Assembly (NCBI GenBank): GCA_020746995.1
Contig: JAGPXD010000004.1
Coordinates: 3,906,001-3,970,000, forward strand
Length of the DNA: 64,000 nucleotides
From: Plectosphaerella cucumerina
Lineage: Eukaryota; Ascomycota; Sordariomycetes; Glomerellales; Plectosphaerellaceae
Direction of reading: 5' to 3'
Positions 22,719 to 33,074 of this stretch are shown one piece after another. A model generated the notes under the pieces. The model saw nothing but the letters and a program-made list of their open reading frames with translations. It was not told the DNA's origin and made no database searches. Position 1 is the first letter of the stretch. Every line of letters starts with the position of its first letter. Position numbers and translations under genes: made by a program.

Positions 22719-22856
22719 CCAATCACGTCGATAGTCGAGCCCCTGGTTGGTGAATTTCGCCCTCCCCCCTGTCAACGGCCCCAGCCAATCATCCCCCAAG
22801 GAGCCCGTCCGACCGGCGCTTAATCGCCCTCCCCTCGCTGTCATCCCCCGGCCAAT
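22719..22856 (+). promoter_or_regulatory. Three regularly spaced CCAAT boxes
   Basis: CCAAT occurs at 22719-22723, 22785-22789 and 22852-22856 in the same orientation, at intervals of 66 and 67 bp. CCAAT is the site of the NF-Y/HAP complex, whose A subunit is encoded at 32 kb. No coding gene starts downstream on the plus strand, so a noncoding transcript or chance is possible. Confidence 0.35.
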
Positions 22857-22963
22857 TCATCGATCGATGCAGCTCCCAGGATTCTGGGTCGCACTAAGTG
22901 CCCGGGCTGGGCCTAGTCTGCCTGGCTGCTTTTACGAGGGCGGCAAAACGACGACGCCGTTCT

Positions 22964-22994
<31 letters not shown>
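22964..22994. repeat. Mononucleotide run of 31 G
   Basis: An uninterrupted G tract on the plus strand. It could form a quadruplex. Its exact length is unreliable in most sequencing data, and an assembly artefact is possible. Confidence 0.85.
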
Positions 22995-24195
22995 CGTGTC
23001 ATATGTTTCTTTCCTGTTCCTTCTCCCATCTCGCGGGAAGATGGGTGTCATGACAGATGAGACACCCTCGGCGCGTGCGGCACGCTTCCTGTCCCCCCTT
23101 CCGCTTGGGAGAGACACGGATGTGGGAGAAGGAAAGGGCACGAGGGGGGAGAGTCACACCTGGCACATGGTGTGTCTCTTTGGCCGAAGGTGACAGCGGG
23201 AGAGGCACGGTGTATCTAGATGGCGACTCTTGATTTCTGACGAGTGGTGCTGTCGTAGCTATGCTGAAGGTTCTCAGAGTTCAGAGTCTCGAAGTAGCAA
23301 GCTTTCTAGTAGGCCATTCTCACGACAACGGCCATAGTCTGCTGCAACAGCGGGCCCGCGTCGTGACCCGCAGAGGCCGCATCCGCGGCCTACAGATCGA
23401 CAAGTCAGACAATTGTAAATAAAGAAACACTTGAAACCGCGACGATGGGTACACGACATGAACCAAGCGAGACGAGAAGGACCACTGGAAGTGTTGTTGT
23501 TGTAGTTGTATGTTATTGCATTGCGCCACCTCTGCTTCCCACCGCGAAGCCTATCAATATTGCCTTCCGGTCCTTTTCATGGACGGCCGCGGCCGATGCA
23601 GCTGGGGCAAAAAAGACGCCCCAGGCACGACGAGTATATCCCATAGAACCCCGGGCTTCCAAAAGCGGAAGAAGCAGAATAGATAAATAGCAAAAAAGAG
23701 AGGCGGGGAACCAGATCCACCCTTTCAAACGTCTGATTCCCCCGCCTCGGTCCGCCGCTCGCTTTCATGGTATCGAAGAAGTGTGAGTAGTTGTTGGCCC
23801 AGGCAGCCGACGCCGTAAAACTCCCAGTCCGCCCGCCCTGCTCCCAGATGACAAAGGAAAACTCGGGGTGTCTCTCAACCCCTGCAGCCCCGCCGAGAAG
23901 GCCTGTCGCTCGATCCGTTTTGAAGGGAAGGGGGAGAAACCAGGCTTTCGTATCTCGAGGGCGCCTTGTTTGGCGTAGTCCGTGGATGCCGTCCATACAT
24001 AAGGTCATATCGTGTGAAGATCAGGAGGGAGAGAGTCAAGCTGCGAGGCCCGCTTCACAACAGGCAGGTGCCGAGTGTCACCGGCCCCCTCTCCGTCTGA
24101 TGGGTCGAAGATCATAATAGCGCCATTGCAGTGGTGGCGGCGCGTCGCTCTTTGGGTCGCTCTTTGGGTATGTTGTGCTGATCGAATGGGAGAGA

Positions 24196-24870
24196 TCATG
24201 TGGCGGCGTGCTCGACCTTGCGCCGCTTGCCCTTGGGGGCAGGGTGCATCCGAGGAGTAGGGTTGTATGTGACGGTGCGAGTGACGACCTCGCGGATGTG
24301 ACGCACGCTCGTCCTGGCGTTCTGCTTCTTCTTCTCTGCGAATCTGGCCTTGAGGGCGGCGTCCCAGTCAAAGACGGACTGGACAGAGCGGGCGCTGAAG
24401 GGGGATCTGGCGCTCATGGGAGAGTCGACCATGGAGATGGCCGGGGAGGGAGGGATCTTGAGGCTCGGGAACGAGTCGGCGCCAGTTGGCGGGGCGGACA
24501 TGGGCATATGGCTGAAGGGACTGGGCGGGATGGCTGGTGCTGTGGCCGGGCCCTTGTGTTGGTGCTCGCACTTGCAGGAGCAGTCTGTCTGCTCGCTCGT
24601 GGCAGTGGAGGGGGCCGACTCTGTGTTCGTGTCATCGCTGGTGGGCGAGGCCCGGGACGGAGTGACGGCGGGCGAGTTGAGGGACATGGACCGCAGGAAG
24701 TCCATGTAGGCCGTGGGCGGGCTGATGGGTGTCTTTGCGGCGGCGAGGTCGATGCATGACAGCGGCCGCGCGGAGAGAGGCGTCGATGCTGAGAAGATGG
24801 TCTCCGAGGGGAAGGTGCCGGTGACGGGCGTGGTCAGCTGGGGCAGCTTGGGCTTGGTCGTCGCAGGCAT
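24196..24870 (-). CDS. Unknown 224-residue protein with SP/TP motifs, Cys/His cluster and basic tail
   Basis: Single-exon frame with a good Met context; I cannot name a family. The composition is that of a regulated nuclear or cytosolic disordered protein. It has an N-terminal block TPISPPTAYMDFLRSMSLNS and many Ser-Pro/Thr-Pro sites (SPAVTPSRASP, PPSPAISMVDSPMSARSP). A compact metal-binding-like cluster, CSCKCEHQH, lies at about residues 96-105. Near the end a charged helix (FDWDAALKARFAEKKKQNAR) is followed by a nuclear-signal-like KGKRRKVEH. The coding case rests on length (225 codons in GC-rich DNA), amino-acid patterning and separation from other genes. A pyrimidine-rich, TC/CA-rich leader precedes the start on the minus strand. 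Function is unknown. Confidence 0.7.
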   Translation of the reverse strand: MPATTKPKLPQLTTPVTGTFPSETIFSASTPLSARPLSCIDLAAAKTPISPPTAYMDFLRSMSLNSPAVTPSRASPTSDDTNTESAPSTATSEQTDCSCKCEHQHKGPATAPAIPPSPFSHMPMSAPPTGADSFPSLKIPPSPAISMVDSPMSARSPFSARSVQSVFDWDAALKARFAEKKKQNARTSVRHIREVVTRTVTYNPTPRMHPAPKGKRRKVEHAAT

Positions 24871-27800
24871 GATGGGCGGCCGGGGTAGGTTGATGGGTGG
24901 GTGGTAGTAGTAGGTATAAACGAACGAGGGGTTGACGAGCTGGCGATGGTCAAGTCAAGTGAATGACTCGAGGTTGCTGGGCAAGTTGCCTACTACGACG
25001 ACAAGCTGCAGAGACAAGAGCGCCTGTGGGGGGAAGGGGAAGAAAGGAGAGCCGGCAGTTGGGCGAGGATGGGCAAAAGATGTTATATCATGCAGAGGCG
25101 CGCGGCCTGGGTGGGAGAAGAGGAGGAGGGGGGTGGTGGGATGTGAGGTGAAGGTGGGTAGTGGGGAGGGAGCTCTCCCGTTCGTTGGCGCCGACTCTGA
25201 GGGTGGTGCTGCGTTGTTGGTGGGCTCTGGCGGCAAGCTGGGCTCGTGGGCGGCAACCGTGTGTGTGTGTGTCTGCCGGGGAGAGCAGGGCACTTCTGAA
25301 GCTGCTGTGTGTCTAAGCTTGTAAGTACTGCACCACCAACAGGAGGACGCCGGGTCAAACAAAGTGTACTTTGTATGAGCAAGGTTTCGTTTCCCAGAGC
25401 AGTGGTCGGGTGGCCAGGGTATGGAGCCGGGGGACAGGGGTGAGAGGGCAAGTAACGTGTCGACCGGGATAGAAGAGGCACGAAACAGACGGGGAACAGG
25501 GAGTCCTGGAAGCGCGGACGGAGGAGCAGGGTCGTTCAGTCGGATGTGCTGGTGATGAGACGGGGGCAGACAGGGAGTCTGCGGACGATGGGCGGCTTCG
25601 AGGGCGTGAGTTGGTGATGGAGAGAAGCCAGGGGGTTGGGCTTAAGGCGGCGAGAGGTGTGGATTTGCGCGCGAAGCTCGGGGGCACGATGATTCGCTGC
25701 GTGGGCGCGTGTGAAGGGGTGAGATGCACTGCCTTAGCGTCGACCGGGTGCAGCGTCGCAGGCGACAAGTGGCCTCGAGGAGGAGCCCGTCCTGCTTGTT
25801 ACGGGTCTCGCGAGTCGAATGAGAGACGAGTCCCTGTGAGGGCAACAGGGCAGAGGAGGCAGAGGTGAGCTCGGTGAGCGGACTGGGACAGACCAGCAAG
25901 GTCTGATTGGAGAGGAGGCCTGCATATATTCTTAGCACAAAAGCACAACCAGACTGACGCACAACACATGCTCCAGCATGCATCCTGAACGGCGGTCCCG
26001 GTTGGACGACCGGTGGCAGGGTCGGCGGCTACCTCAGTCGGGGGAGCAGGCACTGACCTTGGAGGTTTTCGTGTTAGTACGGCCAAGAAGGACGTAACGG
26101 GATGTCTCTCGGTTCTGAAGCCGAGTTGTCGTTGGTGGTCTGACGGAAGCAAAGACGCGCGGCTGTTGGTCTGTCTACAAGACACGACACATAAGAAGAA
26201 AGAAATCGTACGTGACAAGGTTTGCTTCAGCTCCTCAAACTTGTAATGAGATGGATAGATCTTGTTGCCGGTTGAACGAGGACGGATCGTCTGGTATTTC
26301 TAGATGCAGCCTTCTTCGTTTGCTTGCCTGGTCGACACCGTGGTCGCTGCTCTCGTCGGCTTCTCAGGCCATAGAGTTGACCCCGGAGGTTAATTCTGGA
26401 TGCTTCAGAGAGCGCGCGCCTCCATCTTGTCTCAAGGTGCGTGCCGTGCCGCCACTGCCCGTGAGTCTCGCACCAGGCCGCTGTCAGGGAATGCCAGGGG
26501 AGAAGCAGGCGCGGCAGCCCTACAAGCTGTCTCTGCCACTCAGGCTCTGGTGGGCTTGACAGAGGTCTGCCTCGCGGACTATGCTGTCGCCGACCGGAGC
26601 GCGCGCGTCCTGAGGTGTTGTGGCAGGCCGGGCAAAGCCACGGCGCCTCATTGGCAGAGCGGCGGTGCAGGCAAGCGCAAGTCTTCCCCGAGGGGGCAGC
26701 TCATCGTATTGTCGTTGGTTGACTGGTCAGTGCCGAGGGTCGAGGCCGTCTACTTTGCTCTTGTTCGAGAAGCTCTTACATCCGCGCGCTTGTTAGGGGT
26801 GGCCTCCTTCATGCAGACATCGAGACTCCTAGGCTTGAACTGGCGGGTGTAGACAGGCGCCAGCATAGCCAGCAGGTTGGACTTTGTTTTGACAACACAT
26901 GCAGGCTCCAGGCAGTGTCTTCGTTCACGGAATCTTGCCAGGATCGTTTGGCTGTGAGATACTGCTTGGAGAGTTCGTAGCGAGCCGCCGCAGAACACGG
27001 AGGCGGACCCGTCCTCTTCGTATTGCCGCCAAGGGGCCATATTGGAAACCCATCCGCTCAAAATAAGCATACTCGGCCTGGTGCATGATGATCTGATGCT
27101 GCGAGATGCCTCTTCTGGCCATGGCGCTGTGCGAGGGTGTTGATATTGGCCGGGAGCCGCGATGTCGGTCATGGACCAATAGACTCTCGTGTGTAAGCGG
27201 ACATGAGCTGGTGTCCGAGGCCAACAACGATACCTAGGTGATACATCCCCTTAGTGACGCGTGGCATCCCATTGGTGTCTGTCATGTGCAGACTTCATGT
27301 CCTGTTGGCAACGCGAGACAAGCGGAAAAAGAAATATATCTGGCCAGCGTCTCAGGATTTTTCGGCGTCCAGACGTCAGAGGTGAATCCCGAGGAGGCCG
27401 TGCGAGCAAATGTCCTTGGTAGAAGCCTGGTGAAAGAGCTTGCCATCATATAAGCCAGCATGTATCATTTGGTTTTGGTTCAGAGGTCGATCGATTATGG
27501 CAATGGGCGATGGCCCATCAACGGAGTGAGGTCAAGCAGTGGCCCGTAGGGCTGGCTGGGCTGCGTTGGGCAGGGCAGAGCAGAGTGGCGGCGGCCTCTG
27601 ACGCACCCGACACGACAGACAGAGCTGTCGTTCCCACCCCTGCCCTTCCTTCACCGACATTTCGATGCTTCGAGCCGTGGCGAAGCTGTCTGGCGCTGAA
27701 AGCTGAGAGGACCCTTGGTGGACCTCAATCAGCCTTGTCGACGGCCAGGAGAAGGGGTAGCGGAGCCCGGGGGACCCAGAGGTTCATGCCGGGCACGAAC

Positions 27801-29100
27801 GATGGAGGGTCCCCCGTGCTGTCGTCAAGCCGCCGCCAAAGGAGGGAGCTTGAGGTTCGCGTACCCGAGCGCGATGCGGTGAGGCGGGGATCACGTGCCG
27901 GGAGAAGGAGACTGTCCCGAGACGGACTAGGCACCTGCCGGCAGGAGCCCCGGGTTCCCCGAAGGCGGCGGGAGGCACTGACTGTGCGAGTGCAGAACGA
28001 TAGTTTGCTTTTCTGGGACGCCGTGTTGAGCGCCGCCGGCGAACTCGAACTTCGAGGGCATCGGATGCATCAAAGTGGCAGCCAGCTTGTCCGGACGACT
28101 TGGCGTCGGGCTCCTGCCTTGGGGGCTAAATTTAGGGGGCGACGGTTGCTGGAGGTTGCGGTACAAGTACAAGCAGGCACACTTCGGGGCAGGACAGGCG
28201 GCAGGGTGGTGTGGGTGTGGGTGCGCGGCGTGCCAGCTCATCAACTGTCGGTCGATCCGTGGCATTCTTCGGCTCGGAACAGGATTTTACCTGGGACGCC
28301 GAAGCTGACCGCCACGTTGGAGGGGCCTCCTTCTCCGAGCGTGGCGTCATTGCGTCCGTTGGCCGTCATCGGGGGGAGGGAGATCAGAGGATGCCATGTC
28401 GTCTGTGGGAGATGGGCGTTGTTCGATTGAGTAGACTGTCGGTCAGGAAGACGACCGACGAAGCTGACGTCAAAGAGTCCATTGTCGTGAGGTGACTCGG
28501 AGGCTTGGAGCTTCCAGCGGATGGGTGGGTGGCTGCTGTCGGATGAATTGGGTGTTGGGTGGTGGGGAGAAGAGGAGGATGGACGGGACAGCCGCGGGGG
28601 TTTCCTCGGCGAGCGAGGTGCCCGAACCGTTGACCGAAGCTGACGGAGCGGACGCTCGCTGCTGCACATCAAGCGGCAGAGGCAAGGTGTGTTTCGGGCG
28701 ACAGACTTGAGGAAAGCACGGCGGAGGATTCATATACTCCCCTCTTGTTGTCTGTGGCAGGCGCTGTTTCCTCTTCTGGAGCTTTGCACACAGCACCTGC
28801 CAGTGAGAGTGAAGTTCGCCTGGTCCCCTTCCTTCCTCGTCCCTCATCCATTGGCAGTCGCTCCTGGCTCCTGGCAGGCTCTGTTCAGCGCACCGTGCGA
28901 ATGAGTGTGGCACGTGCGGACATGGGGCGGGGACAAGCGGCGGCCCAGGGGGGGGAAGCACTGAAGCGGCGCCATCACGTCATGTCCACAAATCACAGTC
29001 GCGCGTCGCGTCGCAGGGCCCCACCGGGCGGAGCTGAATCAGCCAGTCATGGTCGTTAAAGACAGGAGGGCCCCTCAAATTACCTCTGCGCATTTTTCCC
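24871..29100. other. Gene-poor 4.2-kb interval
   Basis: This lies upstream of the minus-strand 224-residue gene and upstream of the probable NF-YA transcript start. The nearest few hundred bases should be the promoter of the former. GC-rich frames occur on all strands, the longest being 27510-28430 plus, but they have Arg/Gly/Ser-rich noise composition with no domains. A short GT microsatellite lies near 25259-25272. No transposon, tRNA or rRNA was seen. Confidence 0.5.
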
Positions 29101-29118
29101 TCGTCCTCATCCTCACGA

Positions 29119-29123
29119 CCAAT
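29119..29123 (+). promoter_or_regulatory. CCAAT box upstream of the NF-YA gene
   Basis: Pentamer CCAAT directly before an A/T-rich segment at the left edge of the pyrimidine-rich leader. It is a candidate site for autoregulation, because the CCAAT-binding complex is known to control its own hapB gene in Aspergillus. Confidence 0.4.
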
Positions 29124-30432
29124 CAATAAAAGCCTGCGCGCTTCAGCAATCAGAGCTGGTGATTCGACATCAAGCTCCTCCAAAGCCACAGGGCTGATTC
29201 AACCCAAACCCATCCCGTCCGTCCGTCCGCCCGTTCCCATCCAGCGAACCAGTGAGCGCCAGACTGGCCCTCGACTCGATCGAACCGACCAACGAGCTTG
29301 TCGCCCGTCCTTGCTCCGCAATCTTGCCCTGGACCGCCGAGCGCACCGCACCCGCACCCGCCTTCGCGCGCCGCTCAAGCTCAAGCCCTGGAGGAAGTCC
29401 AGCAAACCAGCGAGCAGCACCCGACCATAAACTGTCACGGCCGGAAACCGCCCAGTACCACCGTATCGTACCGCATCACCGGCCGCTGCACACACCGCCG
29501 CCCAGCACAAGTTGCCCGGATCGGATCACCCTGCCCGGCATCTGTCCAGAGCCTGCATTGCCTTGCTCTGCTCTGCCCTGCCTGCCCTGCCTGCCCTGCT
29601 CCCGACAGGTCTTCAGCCCAACCACGCACATAGCCACCCCGGTCGCATCGCAAGTCGCGGTGTACAAGCACCCGCCACCGCCGCCCCTCCCCAGCCCCCG
29701 TCGTCACGGCCAGCCTCAGCAGCCAAACACGACCCGACCGCCTCGACCTGAACCTCGACATCATTTCTCCTTCTCATCAGCGGAGCTCCATCTTCTCAAG
29801 CACCGCTCTCCCAGGCAGCACGCGCTAGTTGCACTGTGACTTTAGGCGCTAAGACCAGAGCTGCCCCTCACAACTCCGCCGAGACGTGCGGTCTAAGGAA
29901 CCTTGGAAAACTGGGGCCCCTGCCTTCCCTCTCCCGCCCACCCCCCAGCACCTGCCCACTCACCTTTCATCTTTGCCCTTCTCCCACTCGTCGTTCGGCA
30001 GAGCTTCCCACAACTCTCCGTCCAACAAATCAGCGCGGCCGTCCTCCTTCCTCGCGACGACCTCTCAAACATCGAAGCTCCCCCCATCGCGCATCGCAAC
30101 GACAGATAGCGCCCTATCATCGTCGCAAACCGCCTTCCCGTCGTCTCTATTGGTTCTTTACCCCCCAGTCAGGTGACGGCATTCCTCTGCGGCAACCAGA
30201 CGGGAATTCGAGCCAGAAAACGACCCTTGAGGTTTCTGCCTGTCGTCGATTCGCGCCGCGCGCCGCGCCGCCATTCGCACGCATCACATCACCAAAACGC
30301 CCTCGTCGCGTCTCGCTCGTGTACATACACCTGCCTGTCTGCCCACGTGCAAGTACCAGCACCTGTTCTTCAAGCATCGCCTTGCTTTCCGGGCAACACC
30401 AACACCAACGTCCTCGACTGAACTTTGTCAAG

Positions 30433-30837
30433 GTATGTCGACGCCCGCTTTCTTTGGTTGCGCCGTGTTACCTCTCCAAGTCCCCCCTCTCACCCCATTC
30501 CCCTCGAAACACAAACGCGGTGACCATTCCCTCCCCCCATTGCCGGCACCGGCACCGACCCCTCCGTTCTTTTCCTTCCACCTTCCATGCGCCTCAAAAG
30601 CGCCGGGTTACATTTTTATTGCTTCTTCTCTGTTCTGTTCCGTTGTTAGTCCCCCCGCCTCATTCACGTGTTTCCTTGCTTCCGACACCCCGATGCGACA
30701 CGCGATTGCAACCACCCGCTCTCGCGCGTTCTCACTGCCCTTGGCCCCATCCTCTCCCCTCCGCACCGGGCTACTCGACCCAACCCCGCTGACTTGAGTC
30801 CCCTCTGCAAGCTTCGACCTTTGGTCTTTAGCTACAG
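30433..30837 (+). other. Probable 5' UTR intron of the NF-YA transcript
   Basis: Donor GTATGT at 30433, branch-like GCTGAC at 30788-30793 and acceptor CTACAG ending at 30837 give a 405-nt intron. A 31-nt exon would follow, because another strong donor, GTACGT, starts at 30869; its acceptor is not resolved. Confidence 0.45.
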
Positions 30838-32153
30838 AGAAGGGCGCATTTCGACGTTGGGACTCGCGGTACGTGCCGATGTTTACTTCACCCCTCAGCC
30901 CGCGAGGTGCGACAACCGCGTTGCGGCTCTGCTCTCGTCTGGCTGCCATGCGCTGGCTGGCGGGACAAGACGCTTTGGTCGAAGTCGACGTCGCGTTCAC
31001 CAATTGTCGGGCGCACCAACCTGCGCACAGGCTGGGCCGCCCGTTAGCTTCCGTTTCCCTGTACCCCCCCTTACCATCTGCCCGGCATCCGGTGCCCAAT
31101 CGTCGTCTCGCAGCCTCACCAGTCCGGTCATCGCAGAGTTGCGACGCTCTGGGCGCCGAGGCGAGGGGTGCCCGGCGCACAAGTGCAGCTTTGGGCCTCG
31201 AGCTGCGCGCCGCTCACTCTGCAGTGCAGCACAGCGCAGCACATTCCGTTGCCTGCCTGGCCGGCAGGCGGTCGAGGGTCTGCCACCTCTTCCGTCATGC
31301 ATGTTGGCCGGTCGGGGTTACTGCCAGCTCATCAAGCAGTCGCTGTCGCCCTCGCCCTCTCCGGTGCTGCACCATGGGCACAGAGGGGGGTGCGGGCGGA
31401 GGAACCCACCACCACCATGACATGACATCGTCCCCCAACCCCACCCACCGCATTTGCCCCCTCGCCCTGTCGTCCCCTAGCCTCGTCGCACTTCCCAAAG
31501 AATCAAGGGCTCCGTTGACTGATTCGCCAGTACCACCAGGACCCTGATCGAGACCGCAAAACCGGCTTCTCAAGCCACCACGACGATTCCCAGGAACACC
31601 AGCAACTATCCGCGCCTTCACCGCGGGCCGCAGCCTTGATATTTGCCTGCACGGTCGACCCAAGCCATCTTCACGTGGCAATTCCACCAGCCCCAGGCTC
31701 TGACGGCTAGCCACCCACCCTCCACACACACGCACTCACGCACGCACGCCCCCTGTGCGTCTTGTACATCAGCTTGCATACGCGCGCTTTACCAGATCCA
31801 CGACTGCCAGCTCACCCCCGCATATCCAATAGATTGCCCTGCTCATCACCGCCTGGCAGTCCCTCAGCACCCAAAGGTGACGACAGGGCCCTCGAAACGC
31901 GCCTGCCCAACCGTACCTAAACAGGCGGGGCGACTTATATGGTCCCGACTGGCACGGCGATTTCTCGCGCACTTTATTCGCTATCCCACCACTGCACCTC
32001 TCCGCATCTCCAAGCCACTCATCGTTCTTCACCACCGTGAACCTCCCCCAGTCGACTAGCCAGCTTCGTCTCATTGGTGCCGTTGACATCGCGACCGACC
32101 TCATCGCGTCCGGCCCTCGACAACCCCTTTCCCATCAAGAGCGCGTCTCGAGT

Positions 32154-33074
32154 ATGATGGAATACGCGCAATATCCCCAGCAACCGCAGAACACGCATTC
32201 CCAGGGAGGATACCAGCACGGAGGAGCTACGAACAACATCACCTCGCCGACGAGCCACACCATACACGGCGTTCAGTCTTCGCCCATTCTCTCCAACCAG
32301 CAGCAACAACAGCAGCAGCAGAACGCGCAAGGACAAGCCGCCAACATGTATCAACCACCCTACAACGTGGGCCACTACCCCATGCAGGGCATCCAGGCCG
32401 CGGCCATGGCCGCCACTGCCGCAGCCTCCGGCCAGCCCAGCTACCCCTACATGCCGCAAGATCCCAACCTCACGCAGACGTCCCCGCGGATGGGCGGCAA
32501 GAAGGATGGCCGGAACCCCAGGTCCCCTCAGATGAACAGTGGCGTCGTCGGACAAAGGAGGATGAGCCAGGTGACGAGTCCCGGCGTTCCCAACGCGCAG
32601 GGTCTTATGAACCACATCGCCCGGCCCGGCGTCGCGTCCCAGATGCCGCCAGGAGCCGGCATGCCCCACCCCCAGTCCCCCGAGATGCCCGCCGGTGGCG
32701 TCGAGGAGTCACCCCTCTACGTCAACGCAAAACAATTCCACCGCATCCTCAAGCGGCGCGTGGCCCGGCAGAAGCTGGAGGAGCAGCTGCGACTCACGTC
32801 CAAGGGTAGGAAACCTTATCTACACGAGTCAAGGCACAACCATGCCATGCGCAGGCCCCGTGGCCCTGGAGGCCGTTTCCTCACCGCCGACGAGGTGGCC
32901 GAGATTGAGCGCAACAAGGCCTCCGGCGGCGACGGAATCATCAAGGATGAGAGTGCCCCGAAGACGGGCGACAAGCGCAAGTCGGAGGCCGAAGACGGCG
33001 GCGCAAGCAAGAAGGCCAAGAACCAACCGGACAGCGCCGAGGAGGAAGAGGAGGATGACGAGGACGACAGCTGA
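32154..33074 (+). CDS. CCAAT-binding factor subunit A (NF-YA / Hap2 / HapB)
   Basis: Sequence-specific subunit of the heterotrimeric NF-Y/HAP complex that binds CCAAT in fungal promoters. 306 residues from the MMEYAQYPQQPQN start; the frame is open further upstream to 32037, but that stretch does not look coding. Gln-rich and Met/Pro-rich N-terminus with an eight-Gln run. The conserved core lies at about 184-248: EESPLYVNAKQFHRILKRRV (binding to the NF-YB/YC dimer), linker, then HESRHNHAMRRPRGPGGRFL (DNA contact). A Lys-rich nuclear signal (KRKSEAEDGGASKKAK) and an acidic tail (EEEEEDDEDDS) follow. The core is complete and uninterrupted. Upstream CCAAT boxes suggest autoregulation, which is inference. 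Confidence 0.95.
   Translation: MMEYAQYPQQPQNTHSQGGYQHGGATNNITSPTSHTIHGVQSSPILSNQQQQQQQQNAQGQAANMYQPPYNVGHYPMQGIQAAAMAATAAASGQPSYPYMPQDPNLTQTSPRMGGKKDGRNPRSPQMNSGVVGQRRMSQVTSPGVPNAQGLMNHIARPGVASQMPPGAGMPHPQSPEMPAGGVEESPLYVNAKQFHRILKRRVARQKLEEQLRLTSKGRKPYLHESRHNHAMRRPRGPGGRFLTADEVAEIERNKASGGDGIIKDESAPKTGDKRKSEAEDGGASKKAKNQPDSAEEEEEDDEDDS

Larger units (their letters stand above)
21600..24195. other. Intergenic 2.6-kb region without a supported gene
   Basis: FAN1 and the next gene converge here. The interval contains three plus-oriented CCAAT boxes and a 31-base G run, listed separately. Frames such as 22747-23193 read straight through the poly-G run and are not credible genes. No tRNA or transposon feature was found. 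Confidence 0.55.
29101..32153 (+). other. Probable promoter and long leader of the NF-YA gene
   Basis: From about 29.15 kb to the NF-YA start the plus strand is continuously C/T-rich, the signature of fungal 5' UTRs, and no main frame is present. CCAAT followed by an A/T-rich AATAAAAG lies at 29119-29132, a plausible core promoter. At least one well-formed intron is visible inside. CCAAT or ATTGG pentamers also lie at 30149-30153, 31000-31004, 31826-31830 and 32073-32077. A leader of about 3 kb before splicing is inference and needs transcript data. Confidence 0.45.

Noticed and set aside
22747..23193. Plus-strand frame crossing the G tract
   Set aside because: It depends on translating the 31-G run as polyglycine and has no supporting feature.
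27510..28430. 306-codon plus-strand frame
   Set aside because: Its composition is Arg/Gly/Ser/Pro noise typical of GC-rich DNA. Overlapping frames of similar length exist on the other strand, and no domain, splice logic or leader was seen.
32037..32153. Extended N-terminus of NF-YA from the upstream Met
   Set aside because: The extra 39 residues lie in the pyrimidine-rich leader, and the MMEYAQYPQQPQN start fits the protein's composition better.
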